In this document: positions 55,440-64,000 of the stretch, piece by piece
Numbering within the stretch: position 1 is the first letter of the stretch
Layout of the letters: each line of letters begins with the position of its first letter
Assembly (NCBI GenBank): GCA_001592805.2
Contig: CP051141.1
Coordinates: 2,046,001-2,110,000 of the forward strand
Source: Peltaster fructicola
Taxonomy: Eukaryota > Ascomycota > Dothideomycetes
DNA: 64,000 nt
Direction: 5' to 3'
The notes under the pieces: model-generated
The model's database searches: none
Seen by the model: only the letters and a program-made list of their open reading frames with translations
What the model was told of the DNA's origin: nothing
Position numbers and translations under genes: made by a program

Positions 55440-55948
55440 GCTGCTGGACTGTGAGAAAGGAGAATGTGTGAACGCGAGTGGGAGCTTGTGCAGATATTGA
55501 GATCTTCGACAGAAACGATAGGGTGCTCTTATCTTAAACAGGCGCAGCATGAAGATGTCTGTGGATCTGCTTACAATGCTCACGGCTGTGGCGGTTGAAG
55601 TACAAGTCCACTTCGCAAATCTCGACTGGCCCAGCCGAAGTCACGGAAGAACGAGACGCCGAAATACCTCAAATTACGCTCTCAGGTGTCTAACAAGCGC
55701 AAGAAAATACTGTCAATTAGCCAGGGTTGCTAAGCAGGCGCACACTTCGGTGTAGAACTGGATTAGTTGTGTATCTACTAGCTACAAGACAATGGGTATA
55801 GTAGTGCCGCTCAGGCTGATGTCGTTACAGAATGAAGAGCGTTGATTATGCAGTGCGCGAAGACCCAGCCGAGCGCTCGAGGAGCTTCTCAGCTGCGGTC
55901 GACTATGCCAGCAGTGTATCCAAGAGTGTCGTTGCAGCAATGGCAGAC
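55440..55948. other. intergenic, 509 bases
   Basis: Between the hemerythrin-like gene and the 3' end of the SH3 gene, both minus strand. The part from 55440 to 55550 may encode a leader. Nothing else recognised. Confidence 0.4.
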
Positions 55949-57663
55949 TCAGTAGTCGCCATTATCTTCGGTGCTTTCGCCCTCGATCGTCTTGCGCCAG
56001 TGCTGAGGCAGACAGACGCACACAAGTGGAAATGCCTTGACTTCGCCTTCTCCATCCGAGGTGTTTGGTGGTCGAGAACTGCCGTTGCTCATGCCGCTGT
56101 CACGCTGTACCTTCTCGTCTGGTCGCCAGTCTTCAGCTCGTGACCGTATGCGCATACCAGTCGCCCAGCCATCGTCCCAAATGCCAACCACCTTGATCAT
56201 GTCACCACGTTCGAGGCTGAATTCGTCCGCAGCACGAGGCTCGTAAGCCCAGAGTGTCGATACCATGTCGCCAGCGTGAATCTCGTCTTGTGAATAGTAG
56301 TCTTTGAAGAACGGCAGTTGCTCACTTTGTCCGTGGGACTCGGGCGAAGTGTAGTCGTTGCCAGAACTTGGAGATGTGTCAATGCCCATGCCTAGGCGTG
56401 ATCCACTCGACAGCGAGCCACTACGCTTGGCTGTAGTAGGTGGTGCGAGTCCTGACGTGCCACGCGAGTGTGGCGTCTCTGATTCGGATGATGTCGACTT
56501 CCTATATCCAGCCATCATACCGCCTCCGTTAGAGCTACTCGAGCCTTCCAGGGCTGACATACGTGCAACTCGTGCACCAAATGGAACCGCAAGGCCAGCA
56601 CGCTCGTGGTCTCGTGTTCCATCGGTGTATGCCGAGCTCGGTACTTCCTGCATCGTTGCTGGCTGTTCGAAGATACTTGTGGCAGGACTACTGGCATGTC
56701 GTCTCCTGAACATGATACAGCCAATGATGATGAGTGCCAGAAGCAGGAGTGCTCCAACGACTGCGCCAACAACGATACCAGCGATTTGTCCGCCACTGAG
56801 GCCATGATTTACGCTAGATCCTGCAGCAGTACTCGAGCTGGTTGCCGATGGTGTCGCAGAGGTAGCGATGACAGTCACTGGCGCAAGTGATTCGGCTGCC
56901 ATGATGGGCAGTGTGACGCCTGAGCATCGTGATGTGGTGTTAGCGAACACGCAGCAGGAGTCTGTAGCATTTGGCGAGCTTGCTGCACAGTATGAGCAGA
57001 GAGAGCCCAGGTTTTGGTTGAAGCCACAGTTGTTGGGCTCATTGTATGCTGCAGAGAGACAAGAACCAGTCAGAGAGTTTGCTGGCAGCGCACACTGTGT
57101 GAAGTCGGCCCGGATCTGGTTGAGAGCATTGTTGTTAGATTTGCCGCAGATGTTACTCGCAACAATGGACTGTTCGCTCAATGCGAATGCCGCGCATGAG
57201 TCGGCGCACAAAGGTTTAGCAGCATTGCCACTCAGACTGCAAGCACTGATCGAATTTTGCACGATCGCGTTGCAAAGGTAGCTAGCAGTGTATCGTGCGT
57301 AGAGATTAGTAGTATTAGAGAGAGTAACGTTCGTGCAGCCGAATACGTTCTGAAAACTGTTGTATGTCAGCTACCACTCAGTCCCATCATTCGTCACTCT
57401 TACTGCGATTGCGCCCATCCATTAGATATGTAATTCTCGAGGCCAGTGTCGAAGTTGGCCGTGCTGGTGACTGAGGATAGGAAAGGGAAAAATCCAACCA
57501 GTGTACTGTCCGTAGATATGGAGGACGCATTGAACGCAGGACATGCTCGCGAGCCTGACAGTGAAATACAGCTCTGAGCTGTCACGAGTGGCAGACCGCT
57601 CGCAAGCAGGACATAGAGTGCCTGTCTCAGCTGCGATCGCGCACGTGTAGAAGGTGTGTCCAT
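55949..57663 (-). CDS. single-pass membrane protein with Cys-rich ectodomain and cytosolic SH3 domain
   Basis: Probably a cell-surface sensor or adaptor, reminiscent of Fus1-type fungal proteins. Exons 57663-57404 and 57356-55949 (47-base intron) give 555 residues. A signal peptide (ALYVLLASGLPLVTAQ) leads into an ectodomain with many cysteines and N-glycosylation sites (NVTLSNTT, PNATDSCC). The transmembrane helix is at about 279-302 (IVVGAVVGALLLLALIII) followed by FRRRH. The cytosolic part is Ser-rich and ends in an SH3 domain from about 451: TLWAYEPRAADEFSLERGDM, IWDDGWATG, and FPLVCVCLPQ. A polar insert of about 35 residues splits the SH3 before its last strand. Confidence 0.85.
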
Positions 57664-58587
57664 GTTGATAGAGCTCGTTTTGTCGTGCTTAGCATCCCAT
57701 CATGCGTTCCTGTCTCTTCACTATCCCGAAAGCGCGCGCCAATGTTTTCTCCAGCTCTTCCTTCGGTATCCCAAACTCTGGAGGGTTTTCTTGTAATGCA
57801 GTATGCGTCCGCTGCCTTCCAGAGGTCCAATCCGCGCAAGTCCTCGAGGTCCAGCTGAGAGTCGTTGACGGAAGACGAGCGACCAGGCTCCTCCTTTTCC
57901 GCACGCGAGAGAGTGCTCGCAGGAAGAAGCGACAAGGCTGCAGAAGGAGGAAAACAAAGCGGAAGCGACAGTGAAGGATGTACCTGCAGAGAGCTGTAGT
58001 AGCACAGCAGCAGGGAGCAGCGGGTGACAGGGAGACTCCGGATGAAAACAACCTCACCTGTTGCGCCCGAGCAGCGTCTGCTACTGCTGCACAGAGACAG
58101 CACTGCAGTATGCATTGGTCCAGAGCTCCTTATGCCATCAAACTTCCAGTCTTGCGCACAAGCAAATTTGCTCTAGACTGGATGGGGTATCGAGAATAAG
58201 CATCGTCCGCGGCTTGCATAGTCGTGGAGATTGCACTATTGGGGATCAGCGTTCAACATGAAACGAGCCAATACAACAATGAAAGATGGCGACTCGCTGT
58301 TATGAACATCGTGAGAGTCTTCTTCTTTTTCTTTCCTCGATTCGCGATACAGGATCGTGGACGCTGTCACGAGAGGCCAGAAGCAGTGATACCTGGGTGC
58401 CATACCAACCCCTGCGAGTGTTCGACCAGGGATCAGACAATAAAGCAAAGGACGCGAGTGAGACAATGCACTTGTGCTTTCACGACCAGAGCGTGATAGG
58501 CTTTATAGGAGACATCTCTATGGAAGTCAATCAGGAACAACGTAAAGCTCTTCATATTCATGCTCGAAGAGCACCGATTCATTTCAT
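57664..58587. other. intergenic, 924 bases
   Basis: Between the SH3 gene start and the PPR-like gene stop, both minus strand, so it holds one promoter and one terminator. Minus-strand frames at 57627-58115 look like leader sequence with upstream open frames. No repeat recognised. Confidence 0.4.
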
Positions 58588-60687
58588 CTATAACATCAGA
58601 TATTGCTCCTGCGCTGCATGCAGCGGAGGTGTATATATCGATCGTCCGTCTTGGCGACTCCATGACCGCTGTCTGGTGTCATTCCAGCGTACAGATGCTT
58701 CAGGTGGACGCTTCGCTGCGTAGGCATACTGTGTCTGTTCTTCTTCGTCCTGCGCATCGTGGTTACCAGATGGCGGTTGGCTCGACTCTTCTTGCAGCTC
58801 ATGATGCCGTTCATGCATTACCACAACCGATGGCGGCCCAGACTCAACCACATGCTGTTCTAGGCCGTTGTTGGTACTTGCCTGCTGACAAGTCTTGTTG
58901 ATGCGCATGATTGTCTGCAGCTCGCCTGGCCATGCATCTTGAGCCTGATCGGCAATTTGAGCATAAAGCTCTCGATCTTCCATCCGCTGACACAGGTTGA
59001 GCATGGCGGCAAATACATGCCTGGGTATAGGCTCAGGCCTCTGGCCACGACTTGCGACGATGCGAGCTCTTGCCTTCAGCTCGCAGACACCTGCCCAGAA
59101 CCTTTTGCCATTGTCCATGTCACGACGAGCAGCACAATCTCGCAACAGAGGTCCGAATGTATGCATATTCAAGGGAGAATCCCGCGATCCGCTCAGATCG
59201 CACTGCTCGAGTGCTGCGTCCAAGCCTCGGAAATGTAAAGTGCCAGCTATCATCGCGGATAAGACCTTTGAGCTGACCTGTTGAAGCTGGACGATCTTGT
59301 GGGCGAATCCATCCTTAACTCTTAGTTGTGATGAAAGCTGGCTTTCACGAATCTCTTGGTGCCGCGACAATGACAAACCACCGTTCTCGCCGTTGAACAA
59401 GTCGATCCACCGGTTGAACCTGTCCGCATCGCCGTACTTGAGGTAGTGCTGCAGGACGGTGGCGACTGTAGTCTCATTCGGTCTCAATTGGCACCTTCTC
59501 AGGGCTGCGATGGTATGCCCAGTCAGAGTTTTGAGATTGTTGTCCGAGAAGCCCGCGATCATGATGTTGTAGGTCATCAGGTCTGGTGAAGTCCGCGAAG
59601 TGTTCAGGGAGTGAAAGGTACTGGCTAGTAGTCTGATCACAGCTGTGACATTCTCATGCCGCGCGGATTGAGCGTCGATCATCAAATTCTCTTGTATCTC
59701 TTTCCTGGTCGCAGCAAAGTTGTTGCGAAGCTCCTGGCTCAAATGTGAAGGTGGCTTGAACCAAGATGGAGAGGTGTCCTGGCTTGCATACCGTGCAAGA
59801 GTAATTGTAGGCTCTCTTCGTTGATAGTCTCGAAGGTCGGGGAGAGCTTTCCAAGCCCTCTTCAGATCCTGAAGCAAGTTGCGATTCTCGTTGAGCAGCT
59901 GCTTCTGAGGAAGTTTCAAGAGGTCTTGGATTGTGGTAGGCATGTCTTCGTAGTCCACGAGGTACTTCGTGTCATAGAGATGGAGGAGAATCGTCATCTG
60001 CAGGAGATTTGTAGAGAGGTTGACGATTTCTGCCTTCTTTGGTGTCCACGATGACCTATCGTGCGATTTCAATCTCTTCGACAAGTACACAGACTCTGGG
60101 GCGAGGCGATGTTGCTTGAGCGTGCTACCAGTGTGAATCGATCGAGGCTGTTCTTCCAGCACTTGTTCAAGCAAGGTGGCGCTCGGATCAACTAGATCTG
60201 CATAGTGTTGTGGATTCCTGAGCTCATCCAGCAGTTGAGCCTTGTGACTGCGTTTGGTCTTAGTTGGTGTACGGTGGCCAGGAGAAGCATGATGCATGTG
60301 TGCGTCCTCTAGCCCGTGGCTCGCAAAGTTGCAGACTATGGGCTCATTTCGTATTACGTGCTGCGCATCTCCGATTGCAAGTACCTCCGATGCTTGCTCT
60401 GGTACAACGATCTCTTCTGCTGCAATGCTGTAACTCAACTCCCTCTTCTTCTCAGCAATTGCCTCATCCCACTTATCTCTTCTCCTTATCTTCTGCCCAG
60501 CATCGAATGTCGCCGCTGCCGCAAAGATTCCGGATAGCCAGTAGGTTGATGAGGTCGTGAATCGTGGTCGTGCGTTGACATTGCTGCGTCCAAAACTGCG
60601 GACGGCATGGCCAGCATGTCCTGTGCATTGAGGGCATCGACAAGTGCCAAGCACTTGTTGTGCCACTCCGTTGATGATTCGTTGCAT
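58588..60687 (-). CDS. PPR-like mitochondrial protein
   Basis: Likely binds organellar RNA. Single exon, 699 residues. The N-terminus has CRCPQC and a Ser/Arg-rich region (VRSFGRSNVNARPRFTTSS), suitable for mitochondrial import. PPR-type helical repeats are visible in the middle: SPDLMTYNIMIAGFSDNN, then LRPNETTVATVLQHYLKYGD, and later MHTFGPLLRDCAARRDMDNG and IPRHVFAAMLNLCQRMEDRE. The C-terminal 90 residues are Gln/Glu-rich and poorly conserved in look, so the exact end is less sure. It is divergent from the kinase gene. Confidence 0.78.
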   Translation of the reverse strand: MQRIINGVAQQVLGTCRCPQCTGHAGHAVRSFGRSNVNARPRFTTSSTYWLSGIFAAAATFDAGQKIRRRDKWDEAIAEKKRELSYSIAAEEIVVPEQASEVLAIGDAQHVIRNEPIVCNFASHGLEDAHMHHASPGHRTPTKTKRSHKAQLLDELRNPQHYADLVDPSATLLEQVLEEQPRSIHTGSTLKQHRLAPESVYLSKRLKSHDRSSWTPKKAEIVNLSTNLLQMTILLHLYDTKYLVDYEDMPTTIQDLLKLPQKQLLNENRNLLQDLKRAWKALPDLRDYQRREPTITLARYASQDTSPSWFKPPSHLSQELRNNFAATRKEIQENLMIDAQSARHENVTAVIRLLASTFHSLNTSRTSPDLMTYNIMIAGFSDNNLKTLTGHTIAALRRCQLRPNETTVATVLQHYLKYGDADRFNRWIDLFNGENGGLSLSRHQEIRESQLSSQLRVKDGFAHKIVQLQQVSSKVLSAMIAGTLHFRGLDAALEQCDLSGSRDSPLNMHTFGPLLRDCAARRDMDNGKRFWAGVCELKARARIVASRGQRPEPIPRHVFAAMLNLCQRMEDRELYAQIADQAQDAWPGELQTIMRINKTCQQASTNNGLEQHVVESGPPSVVVMHERHHELQEESSQPPSGNHDAQDEEEQTQYAYAAKRPPEASVRWNDTRQRSWSRQDGRSIYTPPLHAAQEQYLML

Positions 60688-61166
60688 TGCGCTATCACAG
60701 CGCTGCCTGGTGCTATCGTGACATGTCGTACTTGTTGTGAGATGTCGTTCTGATCATGATGGATGCAATGAAAGTCGATGCAGCTCGGCATGAGCTTTGC
60801 CTGATCGGGATGGACCGTCGACGAAAATCGGACTCGGTACAATCATACCTGAACGACCACATTGATTGTCGTTGACTCATCCTGTCGAACGTGCAAGGCT
60901 GAGCATACAAATCGTATCAACACCGAAGATCTGTTGCCTCTAAGCAGCACAACTTCTTCTACCGCCTTCCAGCACAGCCGATTCATACGAACTGCAGCCT
61001 GCGTTGCTGCTAATTCATGCTCAAGACCACGACGTAATGCTGAGATCGTGCCAATAACACGTGATTGGTGTTAGGATTGCCAGGTGGCCTACACACAATA
61101 TCGACGTCCGCCTACAACGATTGATGCCTGCTTACCGCGATCAGGATACAGAGATGTGGAAATGCA
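60688..61166. promoter_or_regulatory. divergent promoter region, PPR-like protein and kinase
   Basis: 479 bases between opposite starts. It must hold both promoters; no specific element recognised. Confidence 0.4.
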
Positions 61167-63064
61167 ATGTCACGATTCTTTCGCAGTGCGGATTCCGATT
61201 CCTCGAACTCAAATGACTCAGACTCAGATGATGGCGCCGAACTTCAAGAATCGCAGCTGATAATCAGGGAATCTCCTCCAGCGAGCGTACCTGATGCCAC
61301 ATTCGATGACACCGAATTGGGATCCAGGGCGAGGCACCAGGATCTCCTGTTGCATGCCCTGCTCGAGGAAAGATGTCTCTATCAAGCTAGAGATCAGCTT
61401 GGTGAAGCCACGAGCACATATCGTGTCCAGCAGCACGCACAGGAACAATATCAGAGCCTGTCGCAACGGCTGGCAGCTTACGGAGTCATCGCACCAGGCC
61501 TGAACCATGCTGCTTTTGTCACTCGTCGTCAAGCTGTGCGTGATGGGTTAGATGCTTTGAGTCGTACGCAGACTAGTGGTCAGATCACTTCGACCGAGCT
61601 GGTATCACGACGAGGTGGAGACCTACAGCCCTCGATGCAACAGCTGGAGATGGGCATCGAAGCTCCGCAGCTTTTCCGTCAACAGGTCGAACTTCCCCAA
61701 CTCATGGACTTGCCTCAACCAAGAAACATTCATGATGCTCTCCTCACGATGAACAATCGTAGTCCAACAACGACGACTGCAGCGTTCTTCAACGGTTCAA
61801 GATACCAACGTGAGTTCGAGGAAGTGTGCACGTTAGGACGAGGAGGCTACGGCATCGTGTACCAGTGCAAGCATAGATTCGACGGCCTGTCTTATGCTGT
61901 CAAGAAGGTGCCTTTGAGTACAGGCAGACTACAGAGGATACGAGATCGAGGCCAGACGGAGATTGATCGATTACTGCTTGAGCTGACCACTCTGGCAAGG
62001 CTTGATCATCCTAATATCGTTCGTTACTTCGGAGGCTGGGTAGAGTATGCAACACTTCGACAGCATAATCTAGGCCTCAGCAACGAGGATGCCACTTTTG
62101 ATACATCCAAGCACACCACACGTTCTGTCAGCACATCAAGAACGAATGCTCGATTTGCAGAGGTGGCAGACGACTTCATTTGTTTTGAGCCGAGTACATC
62201 CCACGGAACGACCACTACCATGCAGGACACAAGCGATAGTGCTGATACACTCCAGCGGCAGTCTACAAGAAACACACAAGCCACAGTAAGCGATACTGAC
62301 GTTGAGAGCATCGACCGCTCAGTGTCAGCATCCGTGGAATACTCTACGTTGTCAGACTTCGTAGACGACACATCACCATGTCTGGCATTGCATATCCAAA
62401 TGGGCTTATATCCGATGACACTGACAGACTACATTGCCAGCACGAGCACGTCCAAACACTGCTTCCACGTTGAGCCCAGCGTTCGCATACTCTCGGCACT
62501 CGTCGATGGTATCGTTTATCTGCACAGCCAAGGAGTAGTGCATCGGGATCTGAAGCCGGCAAATGTGTTTCTCTCAGAGCAGCAGCACAAGCATGGCTGG
62601 TGCCGCCAATGCTCGCCAGTGAACTATGAAGGTCTCAAGATACGCATTGGCGATTTTGGCCTTGTTGCTGCACTCGCGCAGAAGGAGAGCGACAACATGA
62701 CAATCCCAGTCGGCACCGAGCTGTACAGGCCGCACAGTGCTATCGATAGATCCGGGCTCGAGGCATTGGACTGGTTTGCTCTTGGTATCATGGCGTTCGA
62801 ACTGCTGTGGCCTTTCTCAACCCGTGAGTGTAGTGAAACAGAACTACCAAATTACAGCTGACATTATCAGGTATGGAACGTCATGAGACTTTGTCAGCAT
62901 TGAAGGCTGGTGTCTACCCTCTCGGATTTGCGCAACGCATGGGGGATCATACAGACGACGTGATGGCGTTGGTTGAGTACCTTCTGCGTAGCCATCATCC
63001 AGTTGGCTTAGAAGAGCTACAGGCGATGCTAGGTAAGCTCATGAGCGGTCGCATGCAACCTTAG
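61167..63064 (+). CDS. eIF2alpha-type protein kinase (HRI/PEK-like)
   Basis: Kinases of this group phosphorylate eIF2alpha under stress and slow translation. Exons 61167-62823 and 62871-63064 (47-base intron) give 616 residues. The N-terminal 200 residues are acidic then Gln-rich, without a GCN2 HisRS or RWD domain. Kinase motifs: glycine loop LGRGGYGIVYQ at about 223, lysine in SYAVKKV, LDHPNIVRYFGGWVE typical of eIF2alpha kinases, a long Ser/Thr-rich insert of about 120 residues between the lobes, HRDLKPANVFL at about 457, DFGLV at about 495, and GTELYRPHSAI. The long insert and the HPNIVRY..WVE motif separate it from ordinary kinases. Regulation by haem or stress cannot be read from sequence. 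Confidence 0.87.
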
Positions 63065-63549
63065 ACGATCTTTGATGCTCGATAGAGCAGGACAGCATTG
63101 ACTAAGACCGTTCTCTAGCTGCTTGTAACTAACAATCGTAAAAGTGTCAGTTTCACACTGACGTGATGTGTCTGTGCTGTGCTGGTGCTGTGCCATTTGC
63201 ATAAACTGAAATTCGATCTACTCCACTTCCTTAAGAGCCGATCAGCGTACCGTAAGGAAACGATTCATACGCGGGGCCATTTCTTCTTACAATAACTATC
63301 TGTTTGGGGGCTACCGAGATCTCTGCCGTCAACGGATACAGAACTAGGCAAGTGATGGTTTGGTTTCCTTGTGACTGGTGCAGTTCTGCTATATCTATCC
63401 GCTGATCCTCACATTCCATCACTTGCACAGACGTCATGGTCCGATTTCCGAAGACTAACCTCCTGAGATCTTAATGACGATTCTGCAGAGCTGAGAGACT
63501 GTACCATAAGCTACGAGCCTCGAAGAACTTGCAGACTATCGCAGTGGCT
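63065..63549. other. intergenic, 485 bases
   Basis: Between the kinase and the monooxygenase, same strand. Contains a terminator and a promoter by position. Nothing else recognised. Confidence 0.4.
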
Positions 63550-64000
63550 ATGGAGAAATATGACATAGTCATCGTTGGCGCAGGCCCAGTGGGCCTGTTG
63601 CTATCTACATGCCTCGCACGCTGGGGCTACAAGATTAAGCATATTGATATGAGGCCAGAACCGACGCCCACAGGACGAGCTGATGGCATACAACCACGAT
63701 CACTGGATCTGCTGCGTAACATGGGTCTCAAACGAGCCATAATGGCACACGAACCTGCCAAGGTCTACGAGGTGGCATTCTGGGATCCTCAAGCTGGTGG
63801 CAAAGGCATACATCGCACGGGTACTTGGGCATCATGTCCGAAGTTCATCGATGCGAGATATCCCTTCACGACACTCTTACATCAAGGACTGATCGAGCGA
63901 GTATTCATCGCAGATTTGGAGAAGAACGACGTCACGATACAACGACCGTGGAAGATCACCGGCTTCGAGAACGATGGCCGAGACGTAGAATATCCAGTTC
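63550..64000 (+). CDS. phenol 2-monooxygenase-type FAD hydroxylase, N-terminal part
   Basis: Flavoprotein that adds a hydroxyl to phenols using NADPH and O2, giving catechols. The frame is open from ATG 63550 to the window edge (150 codons) and so is partial. The FAD-binding motif is intact: [14 protein letters not shown] at residues 7-20. The family stretch [18 protein letters not shown] follows, and then a beta region, [11 protein letters not shown]. Sequence after 64000 is needed for the substrate domain and thioredoxin-like end. Its product would suit the dioxygenase at 229-1376, but the two genes are 62 kb apart. Confidence 0.85.
   Translation, partial: MEKYDIVIVGAGPVGLLLSTCLARWGYKIKHIDMRPEPTPTGRADGIQPRSLDLLRNMGLKRAIMAHEPAKVYEVAFWDPQAGGKGIHRTGTWASCPKFIDARYPFTTLLHQGLIERVFIADLEKNDVTIQRPWKITGFENDGRDVEYPV

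Noticed and set aside
57627-58115. 162-residue minus-strand open frame overlapping the SH3 gene start
   Set aside because: It overlaps the signal-peptide exon in another frame and is probably leader sequence with upstream open frames.
229-64000. Aromatic-degradation gene cluster formed by the dioxygenase and the phenol monooxygenase
   Set aside because: The two genes are 62 kb apart with unrelated housekeeping genes between them.

Overview
The window is nuclear DNA from a filamentous ascomycete fungus, most likely a Dothideomycete. Genes are split by very short introns: every one I could resolve is 42-62 bases, mostly 44-50, with GT-AG ends and often a CTAAC or CTGAC branch site. The proteins are typical of filamentous fungi, such as CHO2, a fused MogA-MoeA, a Cnn_1N coiled-coil protein, a RhoGEF and several MFS permeases. 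Gene density is about one per 2.2 kb. I see no transposon, retroelement, tRNA, rRNA or CRISPR array. The class is inferred from gene style, not from a marker sequence.

Layout. 0.2-2.6 kb: an intradiol ring-cleavage dioxygenase whose coding end overlaps a convergent HAD-type phosphatase. 2.8-7.9 kb: an unknown membrane protein, the Fe-S scaffold NBP35, a divergently transcribed radical SAM protein and an unknown coiled-coil protein. 8.3-16.5 kb: a DHA2-like MFS pump, CHO2, a GMC oxidoreductase that looks broken and a small Cys-rich protein. 17.7-23.5 kb: a vacuolar Ca2+/H+ exchanger and a SNF2-RING ATPase. 23.7-32.2 kb: ARC1-like tRNA-binding cofactor, PMP3-like protein, TFIIA small subunit, V-ATPase c'' subunit, molybdenum cofactor enzyme and a TBC Rab-GAP. 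32.9-43.4 kb: a TFP11-type splicing factor, an allantoate-type permease, a Cnn_1N protein and a sugar-type permease. 43.4-45.8 kb: no gene recognised. 45.8-57.7 kb: unknown protein, CCT1, RhoGEF, DCC1, hemerythrin-like protein and a membrane SH3 protein. 58.6-64 kb: a PPR-like mitochondrial protein, an HRI/PEK-type eIF2alpha kinase and the start of a phenol 2-monooxygenase that runs off the edge.

Most of the genes are housekeeping functions: Fe-S assembly, lipid methylation, proton pumping, chaperonin, transcription, splicing and cohesion. They do not form one pathway. Two aromatic-degradation genes lie at opposite ends, 62 kb apart, so they are not an obvious cluster.

The most striking pattern is that four otherwise well-preserved genes (SNF2-RING, TBC, Cnn_1N, RhoGEF) are each split by a one-base shift at or next to a three-base homopolymer. 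The ARC1 linker shows what looks like a compensated pair. Correcting one base in each of the four gives a length divisible by three. This favours homopolymer-length errors in the source sequence, although real polymorphism or programmed slippage is not excluded. The GMC gene differs: it has an in-frame TAG and has lost a glycine of its FAD motif. Another notable feature is a perfect 28-bp palindrome upstream of CCT1. I did not find a convincing new multi-gene system.
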